Below are positions 55,636 to 64,000 of a stretch of 64,000 nt of DNA, in pieces. How positions within the stretch are numbered: the stretch's first letter is position 1; every line of letters begins with the position of its first letter. The notes under the pieces are model-generated. The model made no database searches. It was not told the origin of the DNA and was given only the letters and a program-made list of their open reading frames with translations. The DNA is from Diphasiastrum complanatum (lineage: Eukaryota > Streptophyta > Lycopodiopsida > Lycopodiales > Lycopodiaceae), in contig CM055097.1 of assembly GCA_029204225.1 (NCBI GenBank), positions 50,628,195 to 50,692,194 of the forward strand. Direction: 5' to 3'. The position numbers were made by a program, and so were the translations under genes.

Positions 55636-55648
55636 CTAGTACTATATG
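55636..55648 (+). promoter_or_regulatory. TATA-like box of LTR J
   Basis: TACTATATGGAAG just downstream of the CCAAT repeat array, in the position expected for the LTR core promoter. The match is imperfect. Confidence 0.4.
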
Positions 55649-55967
55649 GAAGAGCTCTCTTATTGTACATACAAGTTTTTGTGAAGCAATCTATGTGATA
55701 CACATTGTTTTTTCTCATATTCTCTCTCTACTTGAGGGCTCACTCACTTTATCTCTCTACTCGAGAGTAGACTATTTATTTTCTCTCTAAAAGCATGTTG
55801 GAATCTTAGTTTTTTCATGTACTTTGATTGCGCCTTTGAGTGCCAATTGAATGTGGATTCATTATGCATGAAATTGTGCTCTTGCCTTAGAATCAATCAG
55901 GGAAGATTGTAGGATGCAATACAGGTGATAGATCTATGTGCAATCACAAATTACCTTAATCTTCACA

Positions 55968-55980
55968 TGGTATCAGAGCC
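55968..55980 (+). other. Primer-binding site of element J
   Basis: TGGTATCAGAGCC immediately after the LTR end. Confidence 0.85.
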
Positions 55981-57261
55981 ACCCTTAGGTATGATCTTCA
56001 TGCATCAATGATCAAGTACAGAGAGTGAAGTTCATGTTTTTGAGTGTAGTCGAGGATCTCGACTAGCTTCCAAGGAATTTTGGCATCACGAGGGGCCAAA
56101 TTTATGATGACTTGGCTTTGAAAAGTATAGTACGGACTACTGTGCTCAGAGCACGTGTGGGATGCCCAATTGTGCAAGTAAATACTGGTTGGAGAGCTAT
56201 TTGAGTGTAGATTTAGGTGCAAGAGATCTCAAGTGAATTGGTTCACTATAGATGAAATTATTGGCATTTGTTTGGAAGTAGGTTGGGCACCCAACCTAGT
56301 GACTTTTGCCAAAGAGCACCAAATCTTGGTGGTTGCATAAAAAAAACTCAAGTTTGCCCTGTCAATCTAGGTTCTGAGAGTTCTAGATGAGATTTTGAGA
56401 TCCTAGTCACATTGTTTCACTCCTACTCATAGTTCTTGAGTGTTTTATTGGCTTGAAATAGAGTCATAGAGGTGTGTGAAACTTGTGTTTGGTGTGTGGT
56501 CCAAATTATCTTGGAGTTTCTTCTTTTGTGAAAGGCAAGATCTAGTAACTCAAGTTGATTTGGCATTGGTGGAGAGATTGGTCTCTCCTTTGTGATCAAG
56601 ATCTTACTAAGTGGATCTAGCTCTTTGATGCACACATCTTAGTGAGAGAGAAGAATCACATTTTTTCAAATTTCAAATCCAACCCAAAGATGGTGGATGG
56701 ATTGAATGTACCAAGCTTAATGTGAAAAACAAGGTTTTGAGAGCTAGTGTGGACATAGTTTGCAATCAAGTGGATTTTGAGATCAAAAGGGATCAAAATC
56801 ATGATGAATTGACCCATGATGGGTACTGTATGGACTGAGGTGCCTAGGTAGGTGTGAGATCACCAAAATTTGAATGGTTGGTGAGATCCAAATCTAGTGC
56901 ATGATTGCTTGCTGGAAAGCTAGCGAAGTCTAGTTTGTGATGCAATTGTTTTCAAGAAAAAAGGACTTGTCTTGAAAACATTATAGGCATTCAAATGAAG
57001 GTGGATAGGGCACCCAAACTGGTGAGACATGCCAAGGATTGCTCATATCTAGCTTAGATCATAAAAAATTCATAATTTTGCATTATGAATCTAGTTTGTG
57101 TGTGATCTAGATGAGATTTTGGTGCCATAGCCACATATTTTCACACAAATCCATTGTGTTTGAGGTGTTTGGGGATTCCTTTGAGTATTTTCAAGTGATT
57201 TTAAAACTTATGAAGGGAATTGGCTCAGAGTCTTGGAGTTCTTCGTCTTTGGTGTGAGGCA
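55981..57261 (+). other. Leader of element J with a diverged internal duplication
   Basis: No gag frame follows the primer-binding site. Two stretches of about 330-400 bp resemble each other: about 56230-56620 and 56940-57260. Shared words include GGGCACCCAA, TCTAGATGAGATTTTG and GGCAAGATCTA. A CACGTGTGGG lies at 56152. It ends at Copia integrase sequence on the minus strand. Confidence 0.5.
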
Positions 57262-57665
57262 AGATCTAAATACAAGGAGAGATTGACATTCAGGGAGGTC
57301 GAGTTGTTGGTGGAATAGTCGAGATCAAGTGCTAAGGAGTGTCTAGACATGTTCGACATAGATGTATGATTCAAGTGTCCTAATCTATAATGCCAAGGTA
57401 ATGTTTTGTTGACAAGAACTTGATTAGTATCAAAATAAGTCAATCCATATAAGTATCCATGCCTCTTGTCGAGCCAAGAATCTTATTTGTCCTATCGATA
57501 ATTCGGCATTGATCAGACTCAAATTCTACCCTATGACCTAAATCAATAATTCTACTTATTGATAACAGATTCATAGAGAGTTTAGGTACATACAAAACGT
57601 TTGATAGTAGTTTGAATTGATCATGCTGGAACATCAATCTTACAGTGCCTTCACCTTTGATAGTG
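57262..57665 (-). pseudogene. Copia GAG-pre-integrase segment, inverted
   Basis: On the minus strand: FKLLSNVLYVPKLSMNLLSIS, then QVLVNKTLPWHYRLGHLNH and SLALDLDYSTNN. This is the segment between protease and integrase, very similar to 42840-43170 of Copia G. It faces the plus-strand integrase that follows at 57680, so it is reversed relative to the rest of the element. Confidence 0.75.
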
Positions 57666-57679
57666 TGTGTACTATCGTC

Positions 57680-58157
57680 CTTTTAGATCGAGTCATAGGC
57701 ATGCATCAAAATATGTTCTAGACGTCGTTCATTCAAATATATGTGGTCCAATGCAAACTCCGTTGTTGCTTGATGCAAAGTATATCATTAGATTCATTGA
57801 AAAATATTCGAGAAGAACAATTGTTTATGTTATTAAGCAAAAATTAGAGGCTTTCAAAATCTTCTGACAATTCAAAGAGTGTGCAGAAATGAAAACTAGT
57901 AAAAGAATTAAAGCACTAAGGTCCGACAACAAGGGAGAGTACATGTCTACCGAATTCAAGGACTTTTGCCTTGACAACCACATTGAGCAATAATATATTA
58001 CCTTCTATTTGCCTCAGTCGAATGGACTTGCTAAGAGAAGGAACAAAACCTTAGTCGAATCGGCTAAGTGTATGCTTGCTCATGCGACACTTCCGAAATC
58101 CTTCTGGGCTGAAGCTGTTTCCATTGCAGCTTATATTCAGAATAGATGCCTGATGTC
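57680..58157 (+). pseudogene. Copia integrase core, plus strand, truncated
   Basis: It reads FRSSHRHASKYVLDVVHSNIC, later RSDNKGEYMSTEF, then LPQSNGLAKRRNKTLVESA with the region of the catalytic Glu, and SFWAEAVSIAAYIQNRCL. It is the direct continuation of the inverted segment in an intact element. Stops at 57867 and 57991 break the frame. It is cut near 58157, where G continues into the GKTPYEVW part. Confidence 0.8.
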
Positions 58158-59627
58158 GTAATATACAAACACAGAATTGCTATATTTATGAAGTATTTAG
58201 ATCGTTCCCCAAGGAGATAGCGCTCAAAAGCTGCTTAATTGATACATACTTGACTTATTTCGAATGAAATGGTGTCGGCTGTTATTCTGGCTGTCGACAG
58301 ACATTTTATAAGCAACCAATATTGCTTGTATTGTGGTGTGTGTTGATAAATGAGTTCCAAACAATAGTCGTCCACTATCAAACCGAAAAAAAAAACATTC
58401 TATAAGTAAAATGATATTAGAATAACTCGAATGAAATATACTCTGACTGATTAAGTTGTCAACATGGATTTGTGTTATGTTCGATGCAGAGGCGTACGAA
58501 CAGACAAAAAGTTAATCTTATTCTTGAACTAATTTGTTCTAGACAAAAGTCCTCAACAACTAAAGTCCGGTCATGGTTAAAGAACTCAAGTAGTTTGCGA
58601 ATATGTTAGAAACAATTATCTTCGTTACTAACACGAATACAGATCAATAACTCAGTTCCTCAGGCAGGGACTAGCATTTCACAAACATACATACTTCCCT
58701 TATCAGCAACTATGAAAAATTGCACCAAGGGATATTTCACTCGATGTCAAATACAAAGTATTCGCACAGCTGGGTAAATTAGTTTAAAGACAGTTCTTTA
58801 GATCAACTTTATGAAAACACATCAAATGACTATAATGAAATATCATACTGTCTGACCAAAGAATGATTTAAGTAATACATACGAGATTGCTAGTAGACCC
58901 GAAGTCACTCACACACAATAGTGCGAAGAACAAAGATTGAAGGAAATAAACTTAGACGCTCTATTCACTTCTTCAATCTCAAACATATAATAACTCTCTT
59001 TCTCTCTTGGTGATGTGAGAATGAAGCATGTTTGTATTTATAGCCTATGGAGCAAACAAACACACCACTTAAAATTCCTGGTGCGTCGCTCCATTTACAA
59101 ATTCTAGTTAACATATAAGCTATAAGTAAATTGTACAATTGGACCCCTTCAGTGTGGCGATACGAATCTAGTCGCTTTGTGTTCTAGGCGTCGTTTCATT
59201 TCAGGAGGTCTTGTCCTTGAGGGAAAGACAGGTCCTTAGCAATTACATCCGAAAAATGATATAGGCCTCTTCATAATATATATTTGTCCAGTGCATATCC
59301 TCATTTTCAAGTATATATTGCCATTTTTGAGTAAATATATAAATATGTGATATCACATATCCCCCTCCTCAAATGTGAAACGTCCTCGTGAACAGAAAGT
59401 TTTTGTTTCAAGAATTATTCATTCCTTAGGAAAGAATATTTTTGTGTTGAAGATCTTCGCTAGGTCACAAGTAGAGATTTTTCTTCATTTGTTGAGTTTA
59501 TGACCTTCACTTGATATTTCAAAATCAAATGTTCATTCAAAATATATTTCAGCAACACAGAATAAGGATCATCACATATAAAACTCTGCATCACATAATC
59601 TGAAACACTATATACAAGAAAAAGACT
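58158..59627 (-). other. Probable LTR and 3' end of a minus-strand Gypsy-type element
   Basis: At 59355-59400 the minus strand reads a short tail (VHEDVSHLRRG) typical of the end of Ty3/Gypsy pol, a purine tract (GAGGAGGGGGA, about 59363-59373) and then TGTGATATCACA, a plausible LTR start. If so, 58158-59356 would be its 3' LTR, inserted into the Copia integrase, but no second copy confirms it. No gene is seen between 58158 and 59340. Confidence 0.3.
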
Positions 59628-60275
59628 TCATGTATTAAGCTCTTCGTGTAACTGTTGTGCCATTTCCAAATCTCTTTGGCACAACAATACATCTTCTCTT
59701 GCTCTGGTATAACTCCCGATAGGTAAGTTGCCGTAAGGTATCAACCTTACAAGGAGTAGAGAACCATCAAAAAGTTCTTGAACTAATTGGAAAATTTCTT
59801 CAAAATTTTTCCTAAGTGAAAACTGTTCGAATAAAGTAGAGAAAAATTGAAAAAATTTACACTTTACAAATAAACTTTGAACCAAAAATAAAACTTTGGC
59901 TGCAAATGTGCCAAACTGCCAATATATATATGTACAAAAAGATCTATATTCGTAGGATTTGAATCTGTCTTGCAAATTCTGTTTTATTTCCACAAAATAG
60001 CTGGAAAAGTTGCGCTCCCAATCAGTGTAGATACTATACAGCTCCGGATACGCCACGTTAACATCCAACAACAGACTTGCATCGTCGAAATCTTTGATAT
60101 TTGCTCGGCCTTTTGGTAAATATAACTTACACAAAAACACACCTAAATCTCCTCTAAGGCTTGTCCTTAGGCTTAGGAGAAGGTGCTGGTACAACTGTAC
60201 GTTCAAGAGGTGGACGTGGAGGAAAAAAACTTCAAATTTTCTCTCAAAAAGTGAAGAAGATGGAGGATTTGCCAT
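59628..60275 (-). CDS. Orphan 215-codon ORF, minus strand
   Basis: An intact 215-codon frame (start 60275, MANPPSSSLFERK) in a stretch where random frames are short. It is rich in Phe, Leu and Tyr, with two hydrophobic runs (around residues 117-135 and 170-185), and ends in QRDLEMAQQLHEELNT. I do not recognise a family. It lies between the primer-binding site of an LTR element on the same strand (61298-61312) and a possible Gypsy 3' end, so it may be an element-encoded gag-like or accessory product. Another frame over its first 60 codons is Pro-rich, so a frameshift is possible. Real coding status is uncertain. Confidence 0.35.
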   Translation of the reverse strand: MANPPSSSLFERKFEVFFLHVHLLNVQLYQHLLLSLRTSLRGDLGVFLCKLYLPKGRANIKDFDDASLLLDVNVAYPELYSIYTDWERNFSSYFVEIKQNLQDRFKSYEYRSFCTYIYWQFGTFAAKVLFLVQSLFVKCKFFQFFSTLFEQFSLRKNFEEIFQLVQELFDGSLLLVRLIPYGNLPIGSYTRAREDVLLCQRDLEMAQQLHEELNT

Positions 60276-61297
60276 TTTTTTTTGTGTGTGTACAGGTGGA
60301 AGTTTACAAGGAGGTGGATTAAGCCCAAGAAAGAGGCTAAAAAAGATAGGAAGGAGATCACATAGGTCTGTTCTTGCAATAAGTACAGCCTACAAGTATA
60401 GTTGTGTACTTTTCTTTTATTTCTCCTCTTTCTTAAAAGATCTGTATAACAAAGCTATGGTTTAAAATAGCTTTATGTGTTTTCAAACTTAGAAAATAAA
60501 CCTTTCAACCTTAAGCTTGAACTTAGAAACTCAAGGTTAAGTTTATTTTAAAACTTGCAAGCTTTACAGAGTTTTCTTATAAAACTTTGAAAACTTAACT
60601 TAAAAGTTTTAGCATGTACTTTGCAAAGTACACAAAAGTTTAGGCAAAGAAGTTCAATACTTAATGTAGACAAAGTCTAGAAAGCTTTGAGCTGCAAGTT
60701 GGCTTTTACAAATTTTAACTTGCTTTGTAACTTGACATCACATCACAAGCAAGAATAAAGAGTACTTTGTAAAAGTACAAAGGTGATGTGATGGGATTAA
60801 TTCCCCTCTCCCAAACTGAAAGATAAATTTTTATACAGCCAGCGGCTGCTGTTTGTTTGCAAGCCAGGCCTAAAATAACTGCCTGTGCAGCCTGCGGCTG
60901 TTGTCCGTGATAGAAAAAAAATGTCAGAATGTCGTACGTCAACGCGCAGGTGCCCTGAATTTTTTTTTTTTTTTTCAAAATTTTTTTTGCATAAAGAAAA
61001 AACCCAGAAGCAAAAAAAATATCCAACTTTCAAGTCCCAAAATAAGGCCAAAAAACGAAATCGGCTTTTGAAGCTTTTAAAACCGCAAAAAATTCAAAAA
61101 ATCGACAAACTTCCACCATAGCTAGCAAAGGTGGCTCGTTTTCAATCAAAACGACCTCAGATTGAGATGAACCAAAAAGCAAAGTTTTCCAATTCGATTC
61201 AAGGAATTCAACTAAGCCTTCAGAAAACATCATCTAAAGGCTTAAACCAACCCAAAATGTAAGTTAGAGTGATTGCACCTTATTCACAATGATCGGT
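60276..61297 (-). other. AT-rich leader between primer-binding site and orphan ORF
   Basis: No credible gene. It contains repeats of AAACTT/AAGTTT words (60480-60720), a T-run at 60961-60976 and a short run GCCTGCGGCTGTTGTCC near 60890 mirrored by GCCAGCGGCTGCTGTTTG near 60838. Confidence 0.4.
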
Positions 61298-61312
61298 GGC
61301 ACTGATACCAAC
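61298..61312 (-). other. Primer-binding site, minus strand
   Basis: The plus strand reads GGCACTGATACCAAC, the reverse complement of a TTGGTATCAGTGCC-type site that primes from initiator tRNA-Met. It abuts the LTR edge at 61313. Confidence 0.7.
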
Positions 61313-61811
61313 TGTTAGATTCCCCATCGTCGTGCTGGCCATTGCTAAAGCACTATCTTACTACCCAACCATAGAGGTATTGCCACCTCACCCCCATGCA
61401 CTAGAGCTATAGACCACTATCAAACAAGCTCGGATCTCATGTAAGCCATGGTGTCTCATAACACCATGCCTTACCCTCGACCCTCGCCTACATCCTGAGG
61501 CCTAGATACTTGTCTTGACCTGACCACCAGTGGAAGGGCTCTTCATTCTCCAGGAGAGAATGAATACCAAGCTCATGGAGATCCACCTCTATATACATAG
61601 TCCAGGTGGGTCATCTCCAACCATAGGAGTCACGCATGACCAACGACACACGGCAGTTGTGCACACTGACGTGGGTCCATGACAATGAGTTACTACGCAC
61701 CACATTGACACGTGTCACACAAAAGACCTAAAGCTCCAGATCAGCATTTCGTCCCATGACTGAGACCGTCACCTCAAGTTTCATGTTGCGTGCCCTAATG
61801 GGTATGTAACA
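61313..61811 (-). repeat. 5' LTR of an unclassified minus-strand element
   Basis: A 499-bp stretch starting TGTTAGATTCCCC and ending GGTATGTAACA, so the ends are inverted (TGTTA/TAACA). It is flanked by the primer-binding site on the left and by Copia integrase (GIFVGYG) on the right, which fixes both edges. It is GC-richer than its surroundings. It inserted into Copia I. Confidence 0.75.
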
Positions 61812-62200
61812 CCATATCCCACAAAGATGCCTTTGATGGAGGTTGCATCATCCTCTTCCTTGTATCCAAGGATTGGTGTACATAGCAAATGGATCCAAAA
61901 ATCTTGAGATCCTTGAGATTGGGCTTCTCTCTTCAAGTAGTGTGATTCCTCCAATGGCTTGGTTGGGCAATCTATTGCACAAGAAACTAGCACATGTTAT
62001 TGCCTCACCCCAAAATGGTACATTTTCAAGATTCATCCTTTTGGATGATCCAACATACAATAAAATGGTTCCAATATCACTTATCTTACACTCTTGATCA
62101 CTAGCTATATAAATAGAACTATGTACATCATTGTAAGAGAGTAAGGTGTAGAAATAGTTCTTTTGAAATGTCATGTGGGAGCTAGTCCCACTATCTATCT
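61812..62200 (-). pseudogene. Copia I protease joined to integrase C-terminus, minus strand
   Basis: Reading the minus strand, the protease remnant (IDSGTSSHMTFQK, with a stop for the Trp before it) continues to YVGSSKRMNLENV and then jumps directly to PFWGEAITCASFLCNRL of the integrase. About 800 bp present in E between these points (GAG-pre-integrase and the catalytic integrase core) are deleted. It ends at GIFVGYG where the LTR at 61313-61811 is inserted. Confidence 0.8.
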
Positions 62201-63056
62201 ACCAAGAATCATTGGTGGTGCACTTGGATGATGGTGGTTTGTTGGAAACCATCAAGGATGATTCTTCTTCATCCTCCTCTTCTTGATGTGCAATGTCGAA
62301 ATGTTCTTTCTTTCCACAGAAAAAGCATTTGAACTTGCATTTGTCTTTGATCTTGCCCTTTGAGCTTGATACATCATCCTTTTGCTTGGCCTCCTTTGGA
62401 TGCTTCTTCTTTATGATTGGTCTTCTTTTTGCCCTTGAATGAGAAATTGGCTTTCTCATCACCATCCTACAAAGACAATGAGTTCAATCTTGCTTTGGTG
62501 TGTAATATCTTACTCTCTTCAGCCACTAATAGCTTTTCATAGTGGGCAAGGTGTCTTGGATTGCAAAACTTTGGACCAAATTTGCAAAATCATGTCCTAG
62601 ACCATTAAGAACAATTTGTACAAGCTCTCCATCATGAATCTTCTCTCCAATGGAAGCCAACTCCCTATTTAGAGACTTGATTCTAAGCACGTAATCTTGT
62701 GCACTCTCCTCACTTCTTCTCATGCTTTGCAAAATCTGGTTTCTAAACATGAGGACTCTAGAAGTGTTACTTGACTTATAGATTGATTTTAAAGACTCCC
62801 AAGCCTCTTTAGCACTAGGATGATGATACTTCTCTCAAGAGATCATTTCTTACATTCATCTTCACACAATGAAGTGCTAATCTAGATCTCCTCTTGTATT
62901 TAATCAACTCTTGTGCACCTAGAGGTTCATCTTCATCTTCAATCAAGAACTCATAAAGGTCTTGGAGGACCATTATTGACTCCATCCTAACCTTCCAAAT
63001 AGCATAATTTGTAGACTCTCACTAGCTTTTTGAAGGTATGCTCCAATAGATCCCAT
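62201..63056 (-). pseudogene. Copia I gag, minus strand
   Basis: The start at 63056 (MGSIGAYLQKAS) corresponds to the A and E starts. The best frame, 62750-62526, reads SMRRSEESAQDYVLRIKSLNR and VQIVLNGLG. The zinc-knuckle region (62330-62290) reads CFFCGKKEHFD and lacks the rest of the knuckle. Frameshifts at several points. It is the same family as A, C and E. Confidence 0.8.
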
Positions 63057-63655
63057 CTTACTAGTGATTTCTACAAACAAGAAATAGATTTGATTGACTT
63101 AGAAACTCACAAATGTCTCTCTCTTGTAGTGTTTCACTCAGATTAGATTTCTAATCCAACAAATGGACTTATAAACTCAATTCTAGCACTCCCTCACAAA
63201 GATGGAATGAACATCAAATGATGTGAAATCTACTAACAATCTAATCTTGCCAATCTTGGCTATTTTTGGACAAAAAATGACTCAATCTCCCTCACACAAC
63301 TTGATGTACTTTCAAGACCTGCAAAACAACTTTAAAGGACCTGATTTCAGCCTAGATTAATTAGATCTCATGAATCAAATTCAAATCTAACTAATGGCAC
63401 TCAATCTTGGTAGCTTATCCTAGGATTTCCACCAAAAATTACATCAAGATCTCACAATTGAATTTCTTTGGATCAAATAAATATGAAGCAGTAAATGCAG
63501 GTTCAGAGGTGTCCACACATGTGAATAGTACATATTTTTACCCTACCAAGTTTGGAATCATATCCTCTCACCAAAACCTAGCTTCTAGCTCGCCCTCACA
63601 TAACTAGGTTTTAGCACCCATACTTGCTAAAAATGGATTAGATTTGATCAATGAT

Positions 63656-63668
63656 GGCTCTGATACCA
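63656..63668 (-). other. Primer-binding site of Copia I
   Basis: The plus strand reads GGCTCTGATACCA, directly beside the LTR edge TGTGAAAG. The leader between it and gag (63057-63655) is non-coding and similar to that of E, including CACATGTG near 63518. Confidence 0.85.
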
Positions 63669-64000
63669 TGTGAAAGTATGGTACTTTTTGGAACATAAAT
63701 GTATCTTAAAAGACCCACAAGAGTGATTATGTACTTGCTTATTGTGAAAGATTTCAGATCATTATGATCCAATCTACTTGAATGATCTTTGGTTAGAAAG
63801 AGAAATACACTACCAATCTCACCAATGTAGAAAAATCAGCATCTACACACAAAATGAGATGCAAACACTAATAGAACTTGATCAAACTTGAATGGAATGA
63901 AAAAGTATTGTTGCTGTCCATAAAAAACCTGCAAGCTACTGTATTTCACACGTGTGGATCCAAAAATAACAAATATAGATCATTCTACACATAGAATTGC
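63669..64000 (-). repeat. 5' LTR of Copia I, running off the window
   Basis: On the minus strand it ends GTACCATACTTTCACA like the A LTR and includes CACACGTGTGG (CACGTG at 63949-63954). Its start lies beyond 64000. Confidence 0.75.

Larger units (their letters stand above)
55154..55967 (+). repeat. 5' LTR of element J
   Basis: An 814-bp LTR starting TGTGAAGGTTTTGC and ending CTTCACA, directly followed by a primer-binding site. Edges resemble the Copia A/E LTRs but the body differs. It contains CACGTG at 55236-55241 and a striking 32-bp repeat array. No second LTR copy of this type is in the window. Confidence 0.8.

Noticed and set aside
60715-61121. Small ORFs around the T-run near 60960
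   Set aside because: Low-complexity Lys/Phe-rich frames caused by A/T runs.
1-64000. CRISPR arrays, bacterial operons or organellar genes
   Set aside because: No spacer-repeat structure, ribosome-binding sites or organelle genes; all coding signals are plant nuclear or retroelement.

Overview
The window is nuclear DNA of a land plant. It is AT-rich, almost gene-free, and filled with nested LTR retrotransposons primed by initiator-Met tRNA (the primer-binding site TGGTATCAGAGC recurs on both strands). The one convincing host gene encodes a plant-type SRA/YDG protein. The retroelement load, CT/CA microsatellites and an intronless SUVH-like gene would fit a large-genome plant, possibly a non-flowering lineage such as a fern, but the species cannot be fixed from this sequence.

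Layout. At 1-3237 is the 3' part of a Copia element (A) whose open reading frame carries gag and protease but has unfamiliar sequence where pol should be. At 3238-9205 is a Copia integrase scrap followed by a heavily decayed Ty3/Gypsy relic (B). At 9230-10988 is a minus-strand Copia gag with its LTR start. At 10989-24870 is a three-level nest: Copia C has Gypsy D in its 3' LTR, and Gypsy D has Copia E in its integrase. At 24871-30115 are minus-strand Copia and Gypsy pieces and a second plus-strand Gypsy relic with an LTR. At 30116-34780 a Gypsy-type LTR, leader and gag are joined to Copia RT-RNase H. At 37269-44278 are two deleted minus-strand Copia elements, F and G. At 44279-48380 is unassigned DNA with a perfect 30-bp inverted repeat, a Copia RNase H scrap and a 65-bp tandem repeat.

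The host gene is at 49524-51698. It is a single 724-codon exon with a SUVH-type SRA domain but no pre-SET or SET domain, so it looks like a methyl-DNA reader rather than a histone methyltransferase. The rest of the window is unassigned or mobile: microsatellites and orphan coding scraps (53.7-55.1 kb); an LTR (J, 55154-55967) with seven 32-bp CCAAT-bearing repeats in its promoter half; a Copia integrase with an in-place inversion (57.26-58.16 kb); a 215-codon orphan ORF inside another minus-strand LTR element; and a minus-strand Copia element (I) with an internal deletion, running off the right edge.

No Copia or Gypsy copy seen here is intact. Each lacks domains, carries stops or frameshifts, or lacks an LTR. 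The best preserved is Copia E (LTRs about 98.5% identical over 396 bp, 763-codon integrase/RT/RNase H frame). Several copies (A, F, G, I) have lost different parts of pol while keeping gag sequence and at least part of an LTR, the pattern expected of non-autonomous derivatives.
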